From: Erwinia phyllosphaerae | GTDB taxonomy: Bacteria; Pseudomonadota; Gammaproteobacteria; Enterobacterales; Enterobacteriaceae | DNA length: 64,000 nucleotides | Direction: 5' to 3' | Assembly (NCBI RefSeq): GCF_019132875.1 | Contig: NZ_JAHSPF010000002.1 | Span: forward strand, 310,001 to 374,000 | Shown: one piece after another, positions 48,538 to 58,361 of the stretch | Position numbering within the stretch: the stretch's first letter is position 1 | Layout of the letters: each line of letters opens with the position of its first letter | Notes under the pieces: model-generated | Told to the model about the DNA's origin: nothing | Databases searched by the model: none | What the model saw: only the letters and a program-made list of their open reading frames with translations | Position numbers and translations under genes: made by a program

Positions 48538-48639
48538 CTCGATACCTTTTTGCATTTTCATCGCTTCCAGCTTACGTCATTAAGCTGGTTAATTCAGCTT
48601 CGGCTACGCTTAAACAACAGCAGACGGCCCGAGGTGGCA

Positions 48640-49149
48640 GTGAAAAATAAAGATGAAGAGCGCAGCCGCCGCTATCCGGTGGTGGAACACATGCGCTGGC
48701 AAATTCTGGAGTGGAAAATACAGCGTATCGGCTACGCCTGCCTGTTTACCATCGTACTGCTTGGCGCGTGCGGTTTGTTTTCTAAGGGCGTATTAAGCGA
48801 TACGGGAAAGGCTACTGACGATGGAAGCTTACAGGTTGAGTACGAGCGTTTTGGGCGGCTCGACAGCGATATGGCGATGACCATCAGGGTGAAGCCGCAG
48901 CAGGAACACTTTACGCTGAAGATCAGCGGGGAAGAGATGGATAATTTCCAGATCCAGTCGCTACAGCCGCAACCGCAACGGGCTAGCAGCAGCAAAAATG
49001 CGCTGGAACTGAGCTGGGATATGCCGCGCAGTCCTGCCGGTGCGACGGTCTGGATTGGCCTGCAGGCGCAAAATCCTGGCCGCTATCCGGTCACCGTTAC
49101 GCTGGACCAGCAGGCCAGCGTGCATTTTACCCAGTGGATCTACCCTTAG
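48640..49149 (+). CDS. unknown single-span membrane protein, partner of DUF421
   Basis: 169 residues from a GTG after GAGGTGG. The start is charged (KNKDEERSRRYPVVEHMRWQI), then there is one TM (YACLFTIVLLGACGLF), then a periplasmic beta-rich part ending SVHFTQWIYP. It precedes the DUF421 gene by 8 bp and I have seen such pairs elsewhere, so they probably work together. No function known. Confidence 0.6.
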   Translation: MKNKDEERSRRYPVVEHMRWQILEWKIQRIGYACLFTIVLLGACGLFSKGVLSDTGKATDDGSLQVEYERFGRLDSDMAMTIRVKPQQEHFTLKISGEEMDNFQIQSLQPQPQRASSSKNALELSWDMPRSPAGATVWIGLQAQNPGRYPVTVTLDQQASVHFTQWIYP

Positions 49150-49157
49150 GAGCAGAT

Positions 49158-49601
49158 ATGGAAACCGTTTTACGGGCTACCAGCATCTATTTTGTGTTGA
49201 TGGTGGTGCTAAAAATTGCCGGACGCCGCACGCTGCTTGAAATGACCTCGTTTGATTTGATCCTGCTGCTGATTATCAGTGAAGCTACCCAGCAGGCGCT
49301 GTTGGGTAATGATTTCTCCGTAACGGGTGCTTCGCTGACGATTATTACGCTGATAGTGGTCGACATCCTGTTTGGCATGATGAAAGCACGCTTCCCACGT
49401 CTGGACCTGCTGATTAACGGCAGCGCGCTGATCCTGGTGGAGAATGGCAATTTACTGACGGAACGGGCGCAGCGGGCGGGCATTTCAAAAGACGATATTC
49501 TTAACTCCGCCCGCACCTCGGCAGGTCTGGAGCGCTTAGATCAAATCAAATTCGCCATTCTGGAGACCAATGGCAAAATCAGCATCATTCCCATGAAGTA
49601 A
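49158..49601 (+). CDS. DUF421 (YetF-like) membrane protein
   Basis: 147 residues from the ATG after AGGAGC. Three N-terminal helices (FVLMVVLKIAGRRTLLEMTSFDLILLLIISEATQQALL) then the cytosolic DUF421 C-domain (PLILVENGNLL-like region, QAGISKDDILNSARTSAGLERLDQIKFAILETNGKISII). Family is widespread, YetF in Bacillus; role unclear. Short C-terminus relative to some members. Confidence 0.8.
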   Translation: METVLRATSIYFVLMVVLKIAGRRTLLEMTSFDLILLLIISEATQQALLGNDFSVTGASLTIITLIVVDILFGMMKARFPRLDLLINGSALILVENGNLLTERAQRAGISKDDILNSARTSAGLERLDQIKFAILETNGKISIIPMK

Positions 49602-49715
49602 CGCATTTTTAGCCCGCCCGCTGCATAAATAAGTATCCGGCGGTGCAGAAGGGTTGCCATTTTTGAAAAGGCAGGCAAGATCGCTGTCAGTATGTGCTGA
49701 TAAAAGGAAAGGGCG

Positions 49716-50168
49716 ATGCCGGTCTGGGTAGATGCGGACGCATGTCCAAAAGTGATTAAAGAGGTGCTCTACCGTGCGGCGGAGCGTGAGCAAATAATGG
49801 TAACGCTGGTCGCCAACCAGTCCTTAAGCGTCCCGCCTTCAAAATTTTTACGTACGCTGCGCGTACCGGCCGGGTTTGACGTGGCGGACAATGAGATTGT
49901 TCGTCGTGCAGAGCCTGGCGATTTGGTGATTACCGGCGATATTCCGCTGGCGGCAGAAGTCATGGAGAAAGGGGCCGTGGCGCTGAATCCTCGCGGAGAA
50001 CGCTATAGCGAAGCCACCATCAGGGAAAGGCTGACGATGCGCGACTTTATGGATACGATGCGGGCAAGCGGCGTGCAGACCGGCGGCCCGGCCACGCTGA
50101 GCCAGCGCGATCGCCAGCAGTTTGCCAACGAGCTGGATAAATGGCTACAGGCGCAGAAAGCTAAATAG
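49716..50168 (+). CDS. yaiI: UPF0178/DUF188 protein YaiI
   Basis: 150 residues: [73 protein letters not shown]. The PIN-like fold is suggested by the conserved Asp residues. Same place and size as E. coli YaiI. Function unknown. Confidence 0.9.
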   Translation: MPVWVDADACPKVIKEVLYRAAEREQIMVTLVANQSLSVPPSKFLRTLRVPAGFDVADNEIVRRAEPGDLVITGDIPLAAEVMEKGAVALNPRGERYSEATIRERLTMRDFMDTMRASGVQTGGPATLSQRDRQQFANELDKWLQAQKAK

Positions 50169-50213
50169 CCTGTAAAACCGGTATGCCTCAGCGCCTTGAG
50201 TAGCACCAGAGGC

Positions 50214-50241
50214 AAAAAAGGCGGGAAAATCCCGCCTTTTT
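50214..50241. terminator. bidirectional terminator
   Basis: AAAAAAGGCGGGA-AAA-TCCCGCCTTTTT between convergent yaiI and the DUF2076 gene. Confidence 0.85.
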
Positions 50242-50290
50242 GTTACTCAATCAACGCCGTTATCTGCTCGGATAAAAGCCTGGAAAGCGG

Positions 50291-51013
50291 TCAGACAAAG
50301 CTGTCGTCGTCAAAATCGTCACTACCAAAATCATCATTGCTGTAGTCGCTGGTGTAATCCTGCGGCAGGCCAGCATCCTGATTCAGAAATGGCGCGTCGG
50401 TACCGTTGTTAAAGGTATCCAGATTATTGTCGAAGCTTTCCTGCGGCATCGCCGGTTCGTTAATGATGTTAACGATCTCTTCCGGTTGAGAATGATGGAA
50501 CATGCTGGTCAGCATATCCGCCATGACCACACCGCCCGCCACGCCAACCGCCGTTTGCAGCGCGCCGCCTAAAAAGCCTCTGGTCGCAGAAGGCGCGGCC
50601 GGGGCAGAGTAGGGCTGTTGCTGCGCATTATTCCACGCTGGCTGCTGGTTGTTATTCCAGGATTGCTGCTGTGGCTGCGGCGCATTACCCCAGGGTGAAG
50701 ATTGTGCCTGCTGCTGCTGCTGCTGACGACCGCCGCCAAAAAGACCCGAAAGAAAGCCGCCGCTGCTTTGCTGTGGCTGCTGCTGCTGTTGGGCCAGCCG
50801 GGCTTCCAGTTCACTCACCCGATTGTTTAGCTGCTTCATTGCCGCTTCCTGGATCAGGATTGCCTGCGCCATATAGTAAGGCGCGCCTGGCTGCTGCTGT
50901 AGCTGCTGCTGGATCAGTTTTTCCGCCGCCGCGTCGCGCGGGCCAGACTGTGTTTCAGCCTGTTTTAGTCGGCCAAACAGGCTTTCAATTAACTTTTGTT
51001 CTTCGCTCTGCAT
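50291..51013 (-). CDS. DUF2076 domain protein
   Basis: 240 residues. The N-terminal 60 (QKLIESLFGRLKQAE...AAEKLIQQQLQQQPGAPYYMAQAILIQEAA) is the DUF2076 signature. The middle is a Gln/Asn-rich, low-complexity linker containing GGFLSGLFGGGR and RGFLGGALQTAVGVAGGVVMADMLTSMF, a glycine-helix pair resembling a membrane-insertion segment. The C-terminus is acidic (SDYSNDDFGSDDFDDDSFV). Probably associates with membranes; function unknown. Divergent from aroL. Confidence 0.8.
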   Translation of the reverse strand: MQSEEQKLIESLFGRLKQAETQSGPRDAAAEKLIQQQLQQQPGAPYYMAQAILIQEAAMKQLNNRVSELEARLAQQQQQPQQSSGGFLSGLFGGGRQQQQQQAQSSPWGNAPQPQQQSWNNNQQPAWNNAQQQPYSAPAAPSATRGFLGGALQTAVGVAGGVVMADMLTSMFHHSQPEEIVNIINEPAMPQESFDNNLDTFNNGTDAPFLNQDAGLPQDYTSDYSNDDFGSDDFDDDSFV

Positions 51014-51122
51014 AGGAGATCCTTAATTACGGGCTGTACTGTTTATTTTGGGACAGTTCAGGGGAAAGTAAACGGCCTTCGGGTAAGAAAATGTTGCCGT
51101 GCCTTGCGGCTATTTAATGTTC

Positions 51123-51212
51123 GTGTAACGTTATCATTACACGGTTTTTATTGTTTACGATCAATGACATGTTCTATTGATAACGGGAGAAGGGTGTAAA
51201 GAAAAAGTGACT
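51123..51212 (+). promoter_or_regulatory. cluster of TyrR-like boxes upstream of aroL
   Basis: Box 1 TGTAAC-N6-ATTACA at 51124-51141, inside the perfect inverted repeat GTGTAA...TTACAC; consensus TGTAAA-N6-TTTACA. Weaker boxes are TGTTTA-N6-ATGACA at 51152-51169 and TGTAAA-N6-GTGACT at 51195-51212. E. coli aroL is repressed by TyrR through three boxes. Confidence 0.65.
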
Positions 51213-51312
51213 ACTGGTGAGCAGAAAGAATTCTCGGTATGATGCCCGGCACACATTATTAACGCCTGTCGCTATCAAAATAGCCCGTATGTAGCGCTGA
51301 GGAGCACTTGTT

Positions 51313-51837
51313 ATGTCCTTACCCATTTATCTTATCGGCGCACGCGGCTGCGGAAAAACTACCGTTGGTCATGCTTTGGCTCAGGTATTGGGTTACGCTT
51401 TTTGCGATACCGATAGCCACCTACAGCAGTCTACGGGACGAACCGTGACGGAGATTGTGGCAACGGAAGGATGGGAAGGCTTTCGCCAGCGCGAGTCGCT
51501 TTCGCTGCAGGCGGTAACGGCAAAAAATACCGTGATTGCCACCGGCGGCGGCATGGTGCTGGCAGAGCAAAATCGTCAGTACATGCGCGAACAAGGGCAG
51601 GTTATCTATTTGCAGGCCGAAGCTGGCGTGCTTGCTGCAAGGCTGGAAGCCTACCCGGAGCAGGCGCAGCGTCCTACGTTGACCGGACGTCCTATCGCAG
51701 ATGAAATGGTCGAGGTGCTGGCCGCCCGCGAAGCGCTTTACCATCAAGCCGCCCACTACGTGGTCAATGCCATGCAGCATCCGGATGCCGTCATAGAAAA
51801 AATTATCAGCCTGCTTTCTCTTGCTCGTGCCAGCTAG
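51313..51837 (+). CDS. aroL: shikimate kinase II
   Basis: 174 residues, same length as E. coli AroL. Walker A GARGCGKTT, DTDSHLQ (shikimate/Mg site), VATEGWEGFRQRES and ATGGGMV, plus the lid Arg in QRPTLTGRP. Phosphorylates shikimate toward chorismate. Preceded by TyrR-like boxes and followed, as in E. coli, by yaiA and aroM. Confidence 0.95.
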   Translation: MSLPIYLIGARGCGKTTVGHALAQVLGYAFCDTDSHLQQSTGRTVTEIVATEGWEGFRQRESLSLQAVTAKNTVIATGGGMVLAEQNRQYMREQGQVIYLQAEAGVLAARLEAYPEQAQRPTLTGRPIADEMVEVLAAREALYHQAAHYVVNAMQHPDAVIEKIISLLSLARAS

Positions 51838-51962
51838 CGACGATTTTTCTCAACTTATTCCTGATGTGCAGAGAATTGTCAGCCTTTGTCTATACTTGAA
51901 GAACGACAGTTGCCCGCCAGCTTTATTGCGGCCAGCTCTAATTCTTTAAGGAGGGAAGTTGT

Positions 51963-52154
51963 ATGCCAGGCAGACCGCCATATCCTCGTGAAGCGCATGT
52001 TGTTCCGATCAAAAAAGGAACGGCTGACAATAGCAAAACATGGTACGAACTGCGTGCCGATCACCCTAAGCCAGATACGTTAATTAGCGAACACGAAAGC
52101 GAACAGGAAGCTATTGACGCCAAAGCCCGTTACGAAGACGTCGAAAAAGAGTAG
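51963..52154 (+). CDS. yaiA: YaiA protein
   Basis: 63 residues from the ATG after [50 protein letters not shown] tracks E. coli YaiA, same length and place. Function unknown. Confidence 0.92.
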   Translation: MPGRPPYPREAHVVPIKKGTADNSKTWYELRADHPKPDTLISEHESEQEAIDAKARYEDVEKE

Positions 52155-52541
52155 GGCGTGCCGGCAGGGATGCCGCGTGATTCTTTACCCCGACTCAAAA
52201 AAGTAATGTAAGCGCTACCATGTAGAGTTCAGGTAATGCTGCTGCCCAAAGGGCAATAAACGTTTCTTTTTCGGGCGGTCAGGAGAAAAGAGAGAGAATT
52301 TTTATTTAATTCCTTTATTTTCAATATATTTTGCTGTCTGCTCTTAGAAAATTATCGGCATTAAGGCTTGACCATCCCTGCTCAGCAACCTATTTTCGCT
52401 GAACGGTTTTACGAAAAAAGCCTGAAGCTTTCCATCAGCCATCAACTGGACAGACCATTGACCGACATCATCACTACCTTACCTTCCAGCACTGTACAGC
52501 CGACTTTTTCCGGAATGAATTCTCTGTTTTCCGGAAGCTTT
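52155..52541. other. 387-bp gap between yaiA and aroM
   Basis: In E. coli this gap is shorter. A TTG at 52368 would extend AroM by 58 residues unlike any AroM I know. I see neither terminator nor clear promoter, only A+T-rich DNA around 52290-52340. Confidence 0.3.
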
Positions 52542-53249
52542 ATGTCGGATATGTTGAATGATGCGGAAAGTAACTTTAAAAAAGTGGCTACCTTAACGTT
52601 AGGAAAGGCGCCTCGCAGAGATCTGATTCCTTTGCTGCTGGAACACCTGCCTGAAGAAAATATTGTCCATTTTGGACTGCTTGATGGCCTTTCCATGGCC
52701 GAAATCGAGCGTCTGTATGGGCCGGTAGCAGGTGAGAAAATGGCGATGACGCATATGGAAGATGGCTCTTACGTCGTGCTGTCAGCAGCAAAAGTGGAAG
52801 CCGCGTTACAGAATCTGATCGGCGAGCTTGAGCGCAAAGGATTTGAAAATATCCTTGTGCTGTGCGCTGGCGAATATAAAGGCCTGAAGACTAAAAACGC
52901 CATCCTGCTGGATTCGTACCGCATGCTGCCTCCGCTGGTCGATGCCATTATCGGCGGCCAGCAACCAGGCGTGATGGTTGCGCGGGAAGAGTATCTGGGC
53001 GAGCAGGCTTACAAATGGCAGGGCCTGGCCTCTACGCCGTGCTTCGCCGTGGCCAGCCCGTGGGCGATTGATGATGATGAGCTGATTGACGCGGCTTTAC
53101 AGCTACAGGAGCAGGGCGCAGACGTTCTGGTGCTTGACTGTCTGGGCTATCACCAGCGCCATCGTGACTTTTTACAAAAACTGCTGGGTATTCCCGTTCT
53201 GCTTTCCAATGCGTTGCTGGCCAAGCTGGCAGCGGATCTGGTGGATTAA
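52542..53249 (+). CDS. aroM: AroM family protein
   Basis: 235 residues from MSDMLNDAESNFKKVATLTLG after GGAAG; an upstream TTG gives 293. KVATLTLGKAPRRDLIPLL aligns with the E. coli AroM start, and RMLPPLVDAIIGGQQPGVMV and DVLVLDCLGYHQRHRDFLQK with its middle and end. Aspartate/glutamate-racemase-like fold; function unknown, co-regulated with aroL in E. coli. Confidence 0.85.
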   Translation: MSDMLNDAESNFKKVATLTLGKAPRRDLIPLLLEHLPEENIVHFGLLDGLSMAEIERLYGPVAGEKMAMTHMEDGSYVVLSAAKVEAALQNLIGELERKGFENILVLCAGEYKGLKTKNAILLDSYRMLPPLVDAIIGGQQPGVMVAREEYLGEQAYKWQGLASTPCFAVASPWAIDDDELIDAALQLQEQGADVLVLDCLGYHQRHRDFLQKLLGIPVLLSNALLAKLAADLVD

Positions 53250-53303
53250 CATTGCAGGCGGAAGCCGGCCAATCTGTGTTCTTTACTGGTTAAGGATAGT
53301 TTT

Positions 53304-53594
53304 ATGCTCAACGTCAGTGAGTACTTTGAAGGAAAGGTAAAATCCATTGGGTTTGACAGCGCCAGCACCGGCCGCGCCAGCGTGGGCGTGATGGCTGAAG
53401 GTGAATACACCTTTGGCACCGGCCAGCCGGAAGAGATGACCGTCGTGAGTGGATCGCTGAAGGTGCTGCTGCCGGAAGAAACCGAATGGCGCCATTATGA
53501 ACCAGGCGAAGTTTTTCACGTGCCGGGCCACAGCGAATTCCACCTGCAGGTTGCCGAGCCTTCCGCCTATCTGTGCCGCTATCTGAAAGATTAA
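53304..53594 (+). CDS. ppnP: pyrimidine/purine nucleoside phosphorylase
   Basis: 96 residues (E. coli YaiE/PpnP 94). [39 protein letters not shown] and [22 protein letters not shown] are typical. Cupin-fold enzyme that phosphorolyses several nucleosides. Position conserved between aroM and rdgC. Confidence 0.95.
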   Translation: MLNVSEYFEGKVKSIGFDSASTGRASVGVMAEGEYTFGTGQPEEMTVVSGSLKVLLPEETEWRHYEPGEVFHVPGHSEFHLQVAEPSAYLCRYLKD

Positions 53595-53597
53595 AAG

Positions 53598-53624
53598 AAA
53601 AAGGCCGGGGATCCGGCCTTTTTT
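53598..53624. terminator. bidirectional terminator
   Basis: AAAAAGGCCGG-GGAT-CCGGCCTTTTTT between convergent ppnP and rdgC. Confidence 0.85.
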
Positions 53625-53628
53625 ACGC

Positions 53629-54540
53629 TTAACGCTGCGCTTCGCCGCCCAGCGCTTCTATGGTGTTGCTTATCAGCGCGGTCAGTTCACCTGTCATCAG
53701 AATGAAGTCCGCATCAAAGCGTGCCGCCACGTCTTCTCTGTCGATATCATCATTCTGTTCGCGCAGCGTGTCGGCAAACTTCAGCCGCTTCAGAGAGCCA
53801 TCATCAGACAGCACCAGCTGAACGCGTTCCTGCCAGTCCAGCGCCAGCTTAGTCACCAGCTTGCCCGCTTCGATATGATTGGCGATCTCATCACAAACCA
53901 GATCCTGCTTTTTACAGCGGATCACGCCGCCATCTTCCAGCAGCGCCTTCAGTTCGGCCTCATCCATCAGCGCAAAGCCTGCTGGCGTCTCGCCGGAGCG
54001 TACCCATTCCGTCAGCGTCAGCTCAATCGGGCTTTCCAGCGTCAGCGGCACCACCGGCAAAGACCCCAGGCTTTTACGCAGCAGCGCCAGCGTATCTTCC
54101 GCTTTTTTAGCGCTGGCGCAGTCGACCATAATCATGTTGTTAACGGTGTCGATCCACAAAAAAGTCTGGCTGTAGCGGCTGAAGGCGCGCGGCAACAGGC
54201 TGTGTAATACTTCATCCTTCAGCGAATCCTTTTCCGTCTTCTTCAGCTTGCGCTGCTGTTCCGCTTCCAGCTTGCCGATTTTGGCTTCCAGTGCCTGTTT
54301 AATCACGGGCGACGGCAGGATTTTTTCCTCTTTGCGAGCGCAAATCAGGATCTGGCCGTTATTGACGTGCGTCAGCGCATCGCTTTTCGGGCCCATTGGC
54401 GAAACCCAGCCGGTTTTCGCCATGTCCTGACTGCCGCAGGGAGTGAAAGAGAATGCCTCAAGTTGTTTTTCCATTTCGTCTGCCGCCAGCGGGATCTCGC
54501 GATTCAGACGATATACCATCAAATTTTTAAACCACAGCAT
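53629..54540 (-). CDS. rdgC: recombination-associated protein
   Basis: 303 residues, the usual size. [42 protein letters not shown] and the C-terminal [18 protein letters not shown] match RdgC. Ring-shaped dimer on dsDNA that limits RecA and helps pilin recombination in Neisseria. Backbone anchor. Confidence 0.95.
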   Translation of the reverse strand: MLWFKNLMVYRLNREIPLAADEMEKQLEAFSFTPCGSQDMAKTGWVSPMGPKSDALTHVNNGQILICARKEEKILPSPVIKQALEAKIGKLEAEQQRKLKKTEKDSLKDEVLHSLLPRAFSRYSQTFLWIDTVNNMIMVDCASAKKAEDTLALLRKSLGSLPVVPLTLESPIELTLTEWVRSGETPAGFALMDEAELKALLEDGGVIRCKKQDLVCDEIANHIEAGKLVTKLALDWQERVQLVLSDDGSLKRLKFADTLREQNDDIDREDVAARFDADFILMTGELTALISNTIEALGGEAQR

Positions 54541-54632
54541 TGTACTTTCCCTCTCCGGCGCGCCATGCGCGCTTATTCAAAGTCAGCGCGCATGATAGCG
54601 AATCGGCGACGGGGTTTCATTGCCTTTCCGCG

Positions 54633-56000
54633 TTATTCTCCCGCCAGCATGGCATCACGCGGCGCGCTGGCACGCTGGCTTTTGGTCAGCAGGAAATAGC
54701 CGTAGCCTGCTGCCATAAACAGCACAAAAATGCCGCCGATAACCGGATTAAACCAAAGCATTGCCACCAGGCAGACCAGCGCCAGCACGAGCGCAATGCC
54801 GGGGACAACAGGATAGCCGGGTGCGCGGAAGCTGCGTTCCAGCTGTGGTGCCGTGCGGCGCAGGCGGAACAGGCTGAGCATGCTCATCAGATACATCACG
54901 ATAGCGCCAAAGACGGCCATGGTAATCATCGCCGCCGTCAGCGTCATGCCCTGCAGATTAATCCAGCCGTCGCTAAAAATCGCGGCGATGCCAATCACGC
55001 CGCCTGCGATAATAGCGCGATGTGGCGTCTGGAAACGGGAGAGCTTTGCCAGTCCGGCAGGCAAATAGCCCGCACGTGAAAGCGCAAAGAACTGGCGTGA
55101 ATAGCCCAGAATAATCCCGTGAAAGCTGGCGATCAGGCCAAATAAACCGATCCATACCAGCATGTGCATCCAGTTAGAATGTTCGCCGACGATCATTTTC
55201 ATCGCCTGCGGCAGCGGGTCGTTGATATCGGACAGCTTGCGCCAGTCGCCCGCGCCGCCCGCCAGCAACATCACGCCAATCGCCAGCACCACCAGCGTCA
55301 AAATACCGGCGATATAGGCTTTGGGAATGGTACGCTTGGGATCTTTGGCTTCTTCGGCCGCCATCGCTGCCCCTTCAATCGCCAGGAAAAACCAGATGGC
55401 GAAAGGAATGGCGGCAAAAATGCCTGAAACCGCCGGCATACCGAAACTGTCGCCGCCCGACCAGCCGTGCGCCGCAAAGTTAGTCAGGCTAAAGCCCGGT
55501 GCGACTACGCCCATAAACACCAGCAGTTCGATGACCGCCAGCACGGTGACGACCAGTTCAAACATCGCCGCCAGCTTTACGCCAAGGATGTTTAGCGTCA
55601 TAAACACCAGATAGGCCCCGACCGCCGCATATTTAGGGTTCAGGTCCGGATACTGCACGTTAAGGTAAGCGCCGATGGCCATGGCAATGGCCGGTGGAGC
55701 AAACACAAACTCAATCAGCGTAGCCATACCGGCAATTAATCCGCCGGTTTCACCAAAGGCGCGGCGGCTATAGGCGAAAGGGCCGCCCGCGTGCGGAATG
55801 GCGGTAGTCAGCTCGGTAAAGCTGAAAATAAAACAGGTATACATGGTGGCAATCAGCGCCGTGGTGACCAGGAACCCCATCGTGCCCGCCACGCCCCAGC
55901 CGTAGCTCCAGCCAAAATATTCCCCGGAAATCACTAAACCTACCGCAATGCCCCACAGATGTATCGTGCCCAGAGTGGGCTTTAGCCTGGTTGTCATCAT
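54633..56000 (-). CDS. ethanolamine-type amino acid/amine permease (APC family)
   Basis: 455 residues, twelve helices. LKPTLGTIHLWGIAVGLVISGEYFGWSYGWGVAGTMGFL is the diagnostic start of the eat-type ethanolamine permeases, and AEEAKDPKRTIPKAY follows the APC consensus. Likely imports ethanolamine or a related amino alcohol. Divergent from an APH-fold kinase and an AraC regulator, which fits a small scavenging unit. No eutBC or microcompartment genes nearby. Confidence 0.75.
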   Translation of the reverse strand: MMTTRLKPTLGTIHLWGIAVGLVISGEYFGWSYGWGVAGTMGFLVTTALIATMYTCFIFSFTELTTAIPHAGGPFAYSRRAFGETGGLIAGMATLIEFVFAPPAIAMAIGAYLNVQYPDLNPKYAAVGAYLVFMTLNILGVKLAAMFELVVTVLAVIELLVFMGVVAPGFSLTNFAAHGWSGGDSFGMPAVSGIFAAIPFAIWFFLAIEGAAMAAEEAKDPKRTIPKAYIAGILTLVVLAIGVMLLAGGAGDWRKLSDINDPLPQAMKMIVGEHSNWMHMLVWIGLFGLIASFHGIILGYSRQFFALSRAGYLPAGLAKLSRFQTPHRAIIAGGVIGIAAIFSDGWINLQGMTLTAAMITMAVFGAIVMYLMSMLSLFRLRRTAPQLERSFRAPGYPVVPGIALVLALVCLVAMLWFNPVIGGIFVLFMAAGYGYFLLTKSQRASAPRDAMLAGE

Positions 56001-56218
56001 TACTCTTCCCGCCAGTTAGTGTCAGTCGATAATGCAGCCGACGCCGTCAGGAAACTTGACGCGGGCATAAGGATTTTTGCGCTCTGCTGTCAAACCAGAA
56101 GCAAAAAAAGTGCCTGCTGTCTTCTGCGGTCAAAAGAGTGCGGCCTGCGGTCAGGCAGATCGGGAGGCGTCGCGCCATGCTGGCATCAGGTCGTTACCTT
56201 TTTTCCGGAGACAGAAAT

Positions 56219-57223
56219 ATGACAGCCAGCCAATATGACAATCTTGACGGCAGCACGCTGCTGGCGCTTGCACAGCAGGCGATAACGCGTTATCCGGCAG
56301 CGCTCCAGGGCAAAATCAGCCTGCTTTGTCGGTCGGAAAACGCCACTTTTCTGCTTGAAGCGGCCGGAAAACGCTATGCGCTACGCCTGCATCGCGGCAA
56401 CTATCATCAGCGCGCGGATATAGAAAGCGAGCTTCAGTGGCTGGACGCGCTACGTGAAACGGGCATTGTGGTACCGCAGGCGATCGTGGACAGAGAAGGA
56501 CAAAGGATCCAGGATTTGACCTTGCAGGACGGTAGCGTACGGCATGCCGTTCTTTTTGACTGGATTGAAGGCGACATGCCGGGAACGGATGTCGATCCGC
56601 GCGCTTTCCAGCAGCTGGGCCGCATTACGGCGCAACTGCACCAGCACAGCAAAAGCTGGCATAAACCGGCTGGCTTTCAGCGCATTATCTGGGATCATCA
56701 GACAATGGTCAGCCCGCAAAGCCACTGGGGCGACTGGCGTGATGCGCCAGGCCTGCGCCGCAGCGATGACGCCGTAGTAGAAGAGGCGATTGCTCGTGCA
56801 GGCAGCGAGCTGGACGCGTTTGGCAAAGATCCCTCCCGCTATGGTTTGATCCACGCGGATCTTCGGTTAACTAATCTGTTGCTGCATAAAGGCGAAACGC
56901 GGGTGATCGATTTTGATGACTGCGGCATGGGCTGGTATCTGCACGATCTTGCAGCAGCCATTAGCTTCGTGGAGCACCATCCTCGTGCAGCACAGTGGGT
57001 CGAGAACTGGATCAAAGGCTACGAACAGGTTGCCCATATCAGCGATAAGGAACTGGAGATGGTGCCGACGCTGCTGATCCAGCGCCGCATTCAGCTGCTG
57101 GCCTGGGTAGGTTCCCACCGGCAAACGGAGATGGCGCTTAGCCTGGGGCCACAGTGGGCAGACCACTCGGTGCGGCTATGCCATCGCTATCTTGAAACCA
57201 GCGAGCTGCCGATCGGTGCCTGA
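56219..57223 (+). CDS. aminoglycoside phosphotransferase-fold kinase
   Basis: 334 residues. The catalytic loop LIHADLRLTNLLL (HxDxxxxN) and DFDDCGMGWYLHDL (Mg site) are those of the APH/choline-kinase fold. Together with the adjacent ethanolamine-type permease and AraC gene it may phosphorylate an imported amino alcohol or amino acid derivative (ethanolamine, hydroxylysine-like). Distinct from SrkA. Substrate is inference. Confidence 0.7.
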   Translation: MTASQYDNLDGSTLLALAQQAITRYPAALQGKISLLCRSENATFLLEAAGKRYALRLHRGNYHQRADIESELQWLDALRETGIVVPQAIVDREGQRIQDLTLQDGSVRHAVLFDWIEGDMPGTDVDPRAFQQLGRITAQLHQHSKSWHKPAGFQRIIWDHQTMVSPQSHWGDWRDAPGLRRSDDAVVEEAIARAGSELDAFGKDPSRYGLIHADLRLTNLLLHKGETRVIDFDDCGMGWYLHDLAAAISFVEHHPRAAQWVENWIKGYEQVAHISDKELEMVPTLLIQRRIQLLAWVGSHRQTEMALSLGPQWADHSVRLCHRYLETSELPIGA

Positions 57224-57302
57224 GGGTTTCTCGCCCGCCCGTCAGAGCTGGTATGAAAATTGCTGAGTTAAGCAGTATGTTTTCTGCAGCGGGGCAATAA
57301 TC

Positions 57303-58361
57303 ATGGAAAGCGGAGTCATTAAACAGCCTGAAATGACGGCGGCGCTTAACGCCAGTTTTGCCAGCCATCGCGGCGTACTGGCCGCCGCCGCCAGTGGCCT
57401 GAGCGAGTTTATTGCTGAAAAAGGCGGTGACGCCGACAGGATTTTTGGCGTCAGCGGCATCGATCCCGAGCAGCTGGCCAGCCCGACCATGAGCCTGGGG
57501 CTGGTGAACTATTGCCGGGTGATGGAAGAGGCGGCGCGCTGTTCAGGCTTCGATAATTTTGGCCTGCACTACGGCAGGCAGTTTAAGCCGCAGTCGCTGG
57601 GCCTGATTGGCTATGTCGGGCTTTGTTCCGCCACGCTGGAGCAGGCGCTGCACAACGTGGTAAATGCTTTCCCCTGGCACCAGCACGATACGCTGACGCG
57701 GCTGACCGACAAGGGCGACTGCTGGCGTCTGGACTATCAGGTTCGTCATGGCGCTATTCTGTGCCGCCGTCAGGACGCGGAGCTGACGTTGGGCATGTTT
57801 ATGAATCTTATTCGCCACGTTGCCGGTAAAAGCTGGGCACCGCGCGAAGTCCACTTTGAGCATCCACGCCCTGAACAGTGGCACGAGCACTGCAAAGTAT
57901 TCGATGCGCCAGTCTGGTTCGATCAGCCTTTTAATTCTTTGGTGATCCCTAAGAAGGATCTGCTGCGCGCGATGCCGGAAAGCGATCCCGTTTTGTTAAC
58001 CGTGATGCAGGATGCCATTCGCCGTCTTAACAGCACGACCTCACAGCAAAGCATTGTCGATCAGGCGCGCTCGCAGGTGCATCTGATGCTGATGCAGGGC
58101 GAACCCGCACTGCCGGAGGTGGCGGAAAAGATGGGCATGTCAAGCTGGTCGCTACAGCGTCGCCTGCGCAGCGAAAATCTGAGCTTTACCCTGCTGGTGG
58201 ATCAGGTGCGCTGCGAGATGGCAACCTGGTATCTGCAACAGCGGCAGCTGCCCGTTTCTGAAATGGCGCTATTGCTGGGTTACTCTGAAGTCAGCGCCTT
58301 TTCGCGGGCTTTCCGCCGCTGGTTTGGCGTCAGCCCGCGGCAGTGGCGCCAGGCCAGCTAG
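57303..58361 (+). CDS. AraC-family regulator
   Basis: 352 residues. N-terminal Arabinose_bd-type ligand region (about 20-210), then the C-terminal double HTH with LPEVAEKMGMSSWSLQRRL and MALLLGYSEVSAFSRAFRRWFGVSPRQWR. Architecture like ornithine/amine-responsive members (OruR-type). Follows the kinase gene by 79 bp and overlaps the next gene's 3' end by 4 bp. Probable regulator of the permease/kinase unit. Confidence 0.82.
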   Translation: MESGVIKQPEMTAALNASFASHRGVLAAAASGLSEFIAEKGGDADRIFGVSGIDPEQLASPTMSLGLVNYCRVMEEAARCSGFDNFGLHYGRQFKPQSLGLIGYVGLCSATLEQALHNVVNAFPWHQHDTLTRLTDKGDCWRLDYQVRHGAILCRRQDAELTLGMFMNLIRHVAGKSWAPREVHFEHPRPEQWHEHCKVFDAPVWFDQPFNSLVIPKKDLLRAMPESDPVLLTVMQDAIRRLNSTTSQQSIVDQARSQVHLMLMQGEPALPEVAEKMGMSSWSLQRRLRSENLSFTLLVDQVRCEMATWYLQQRQLPVSEMALLLGYSEVSAFSRAFRRWFGVSPRQWRQAS

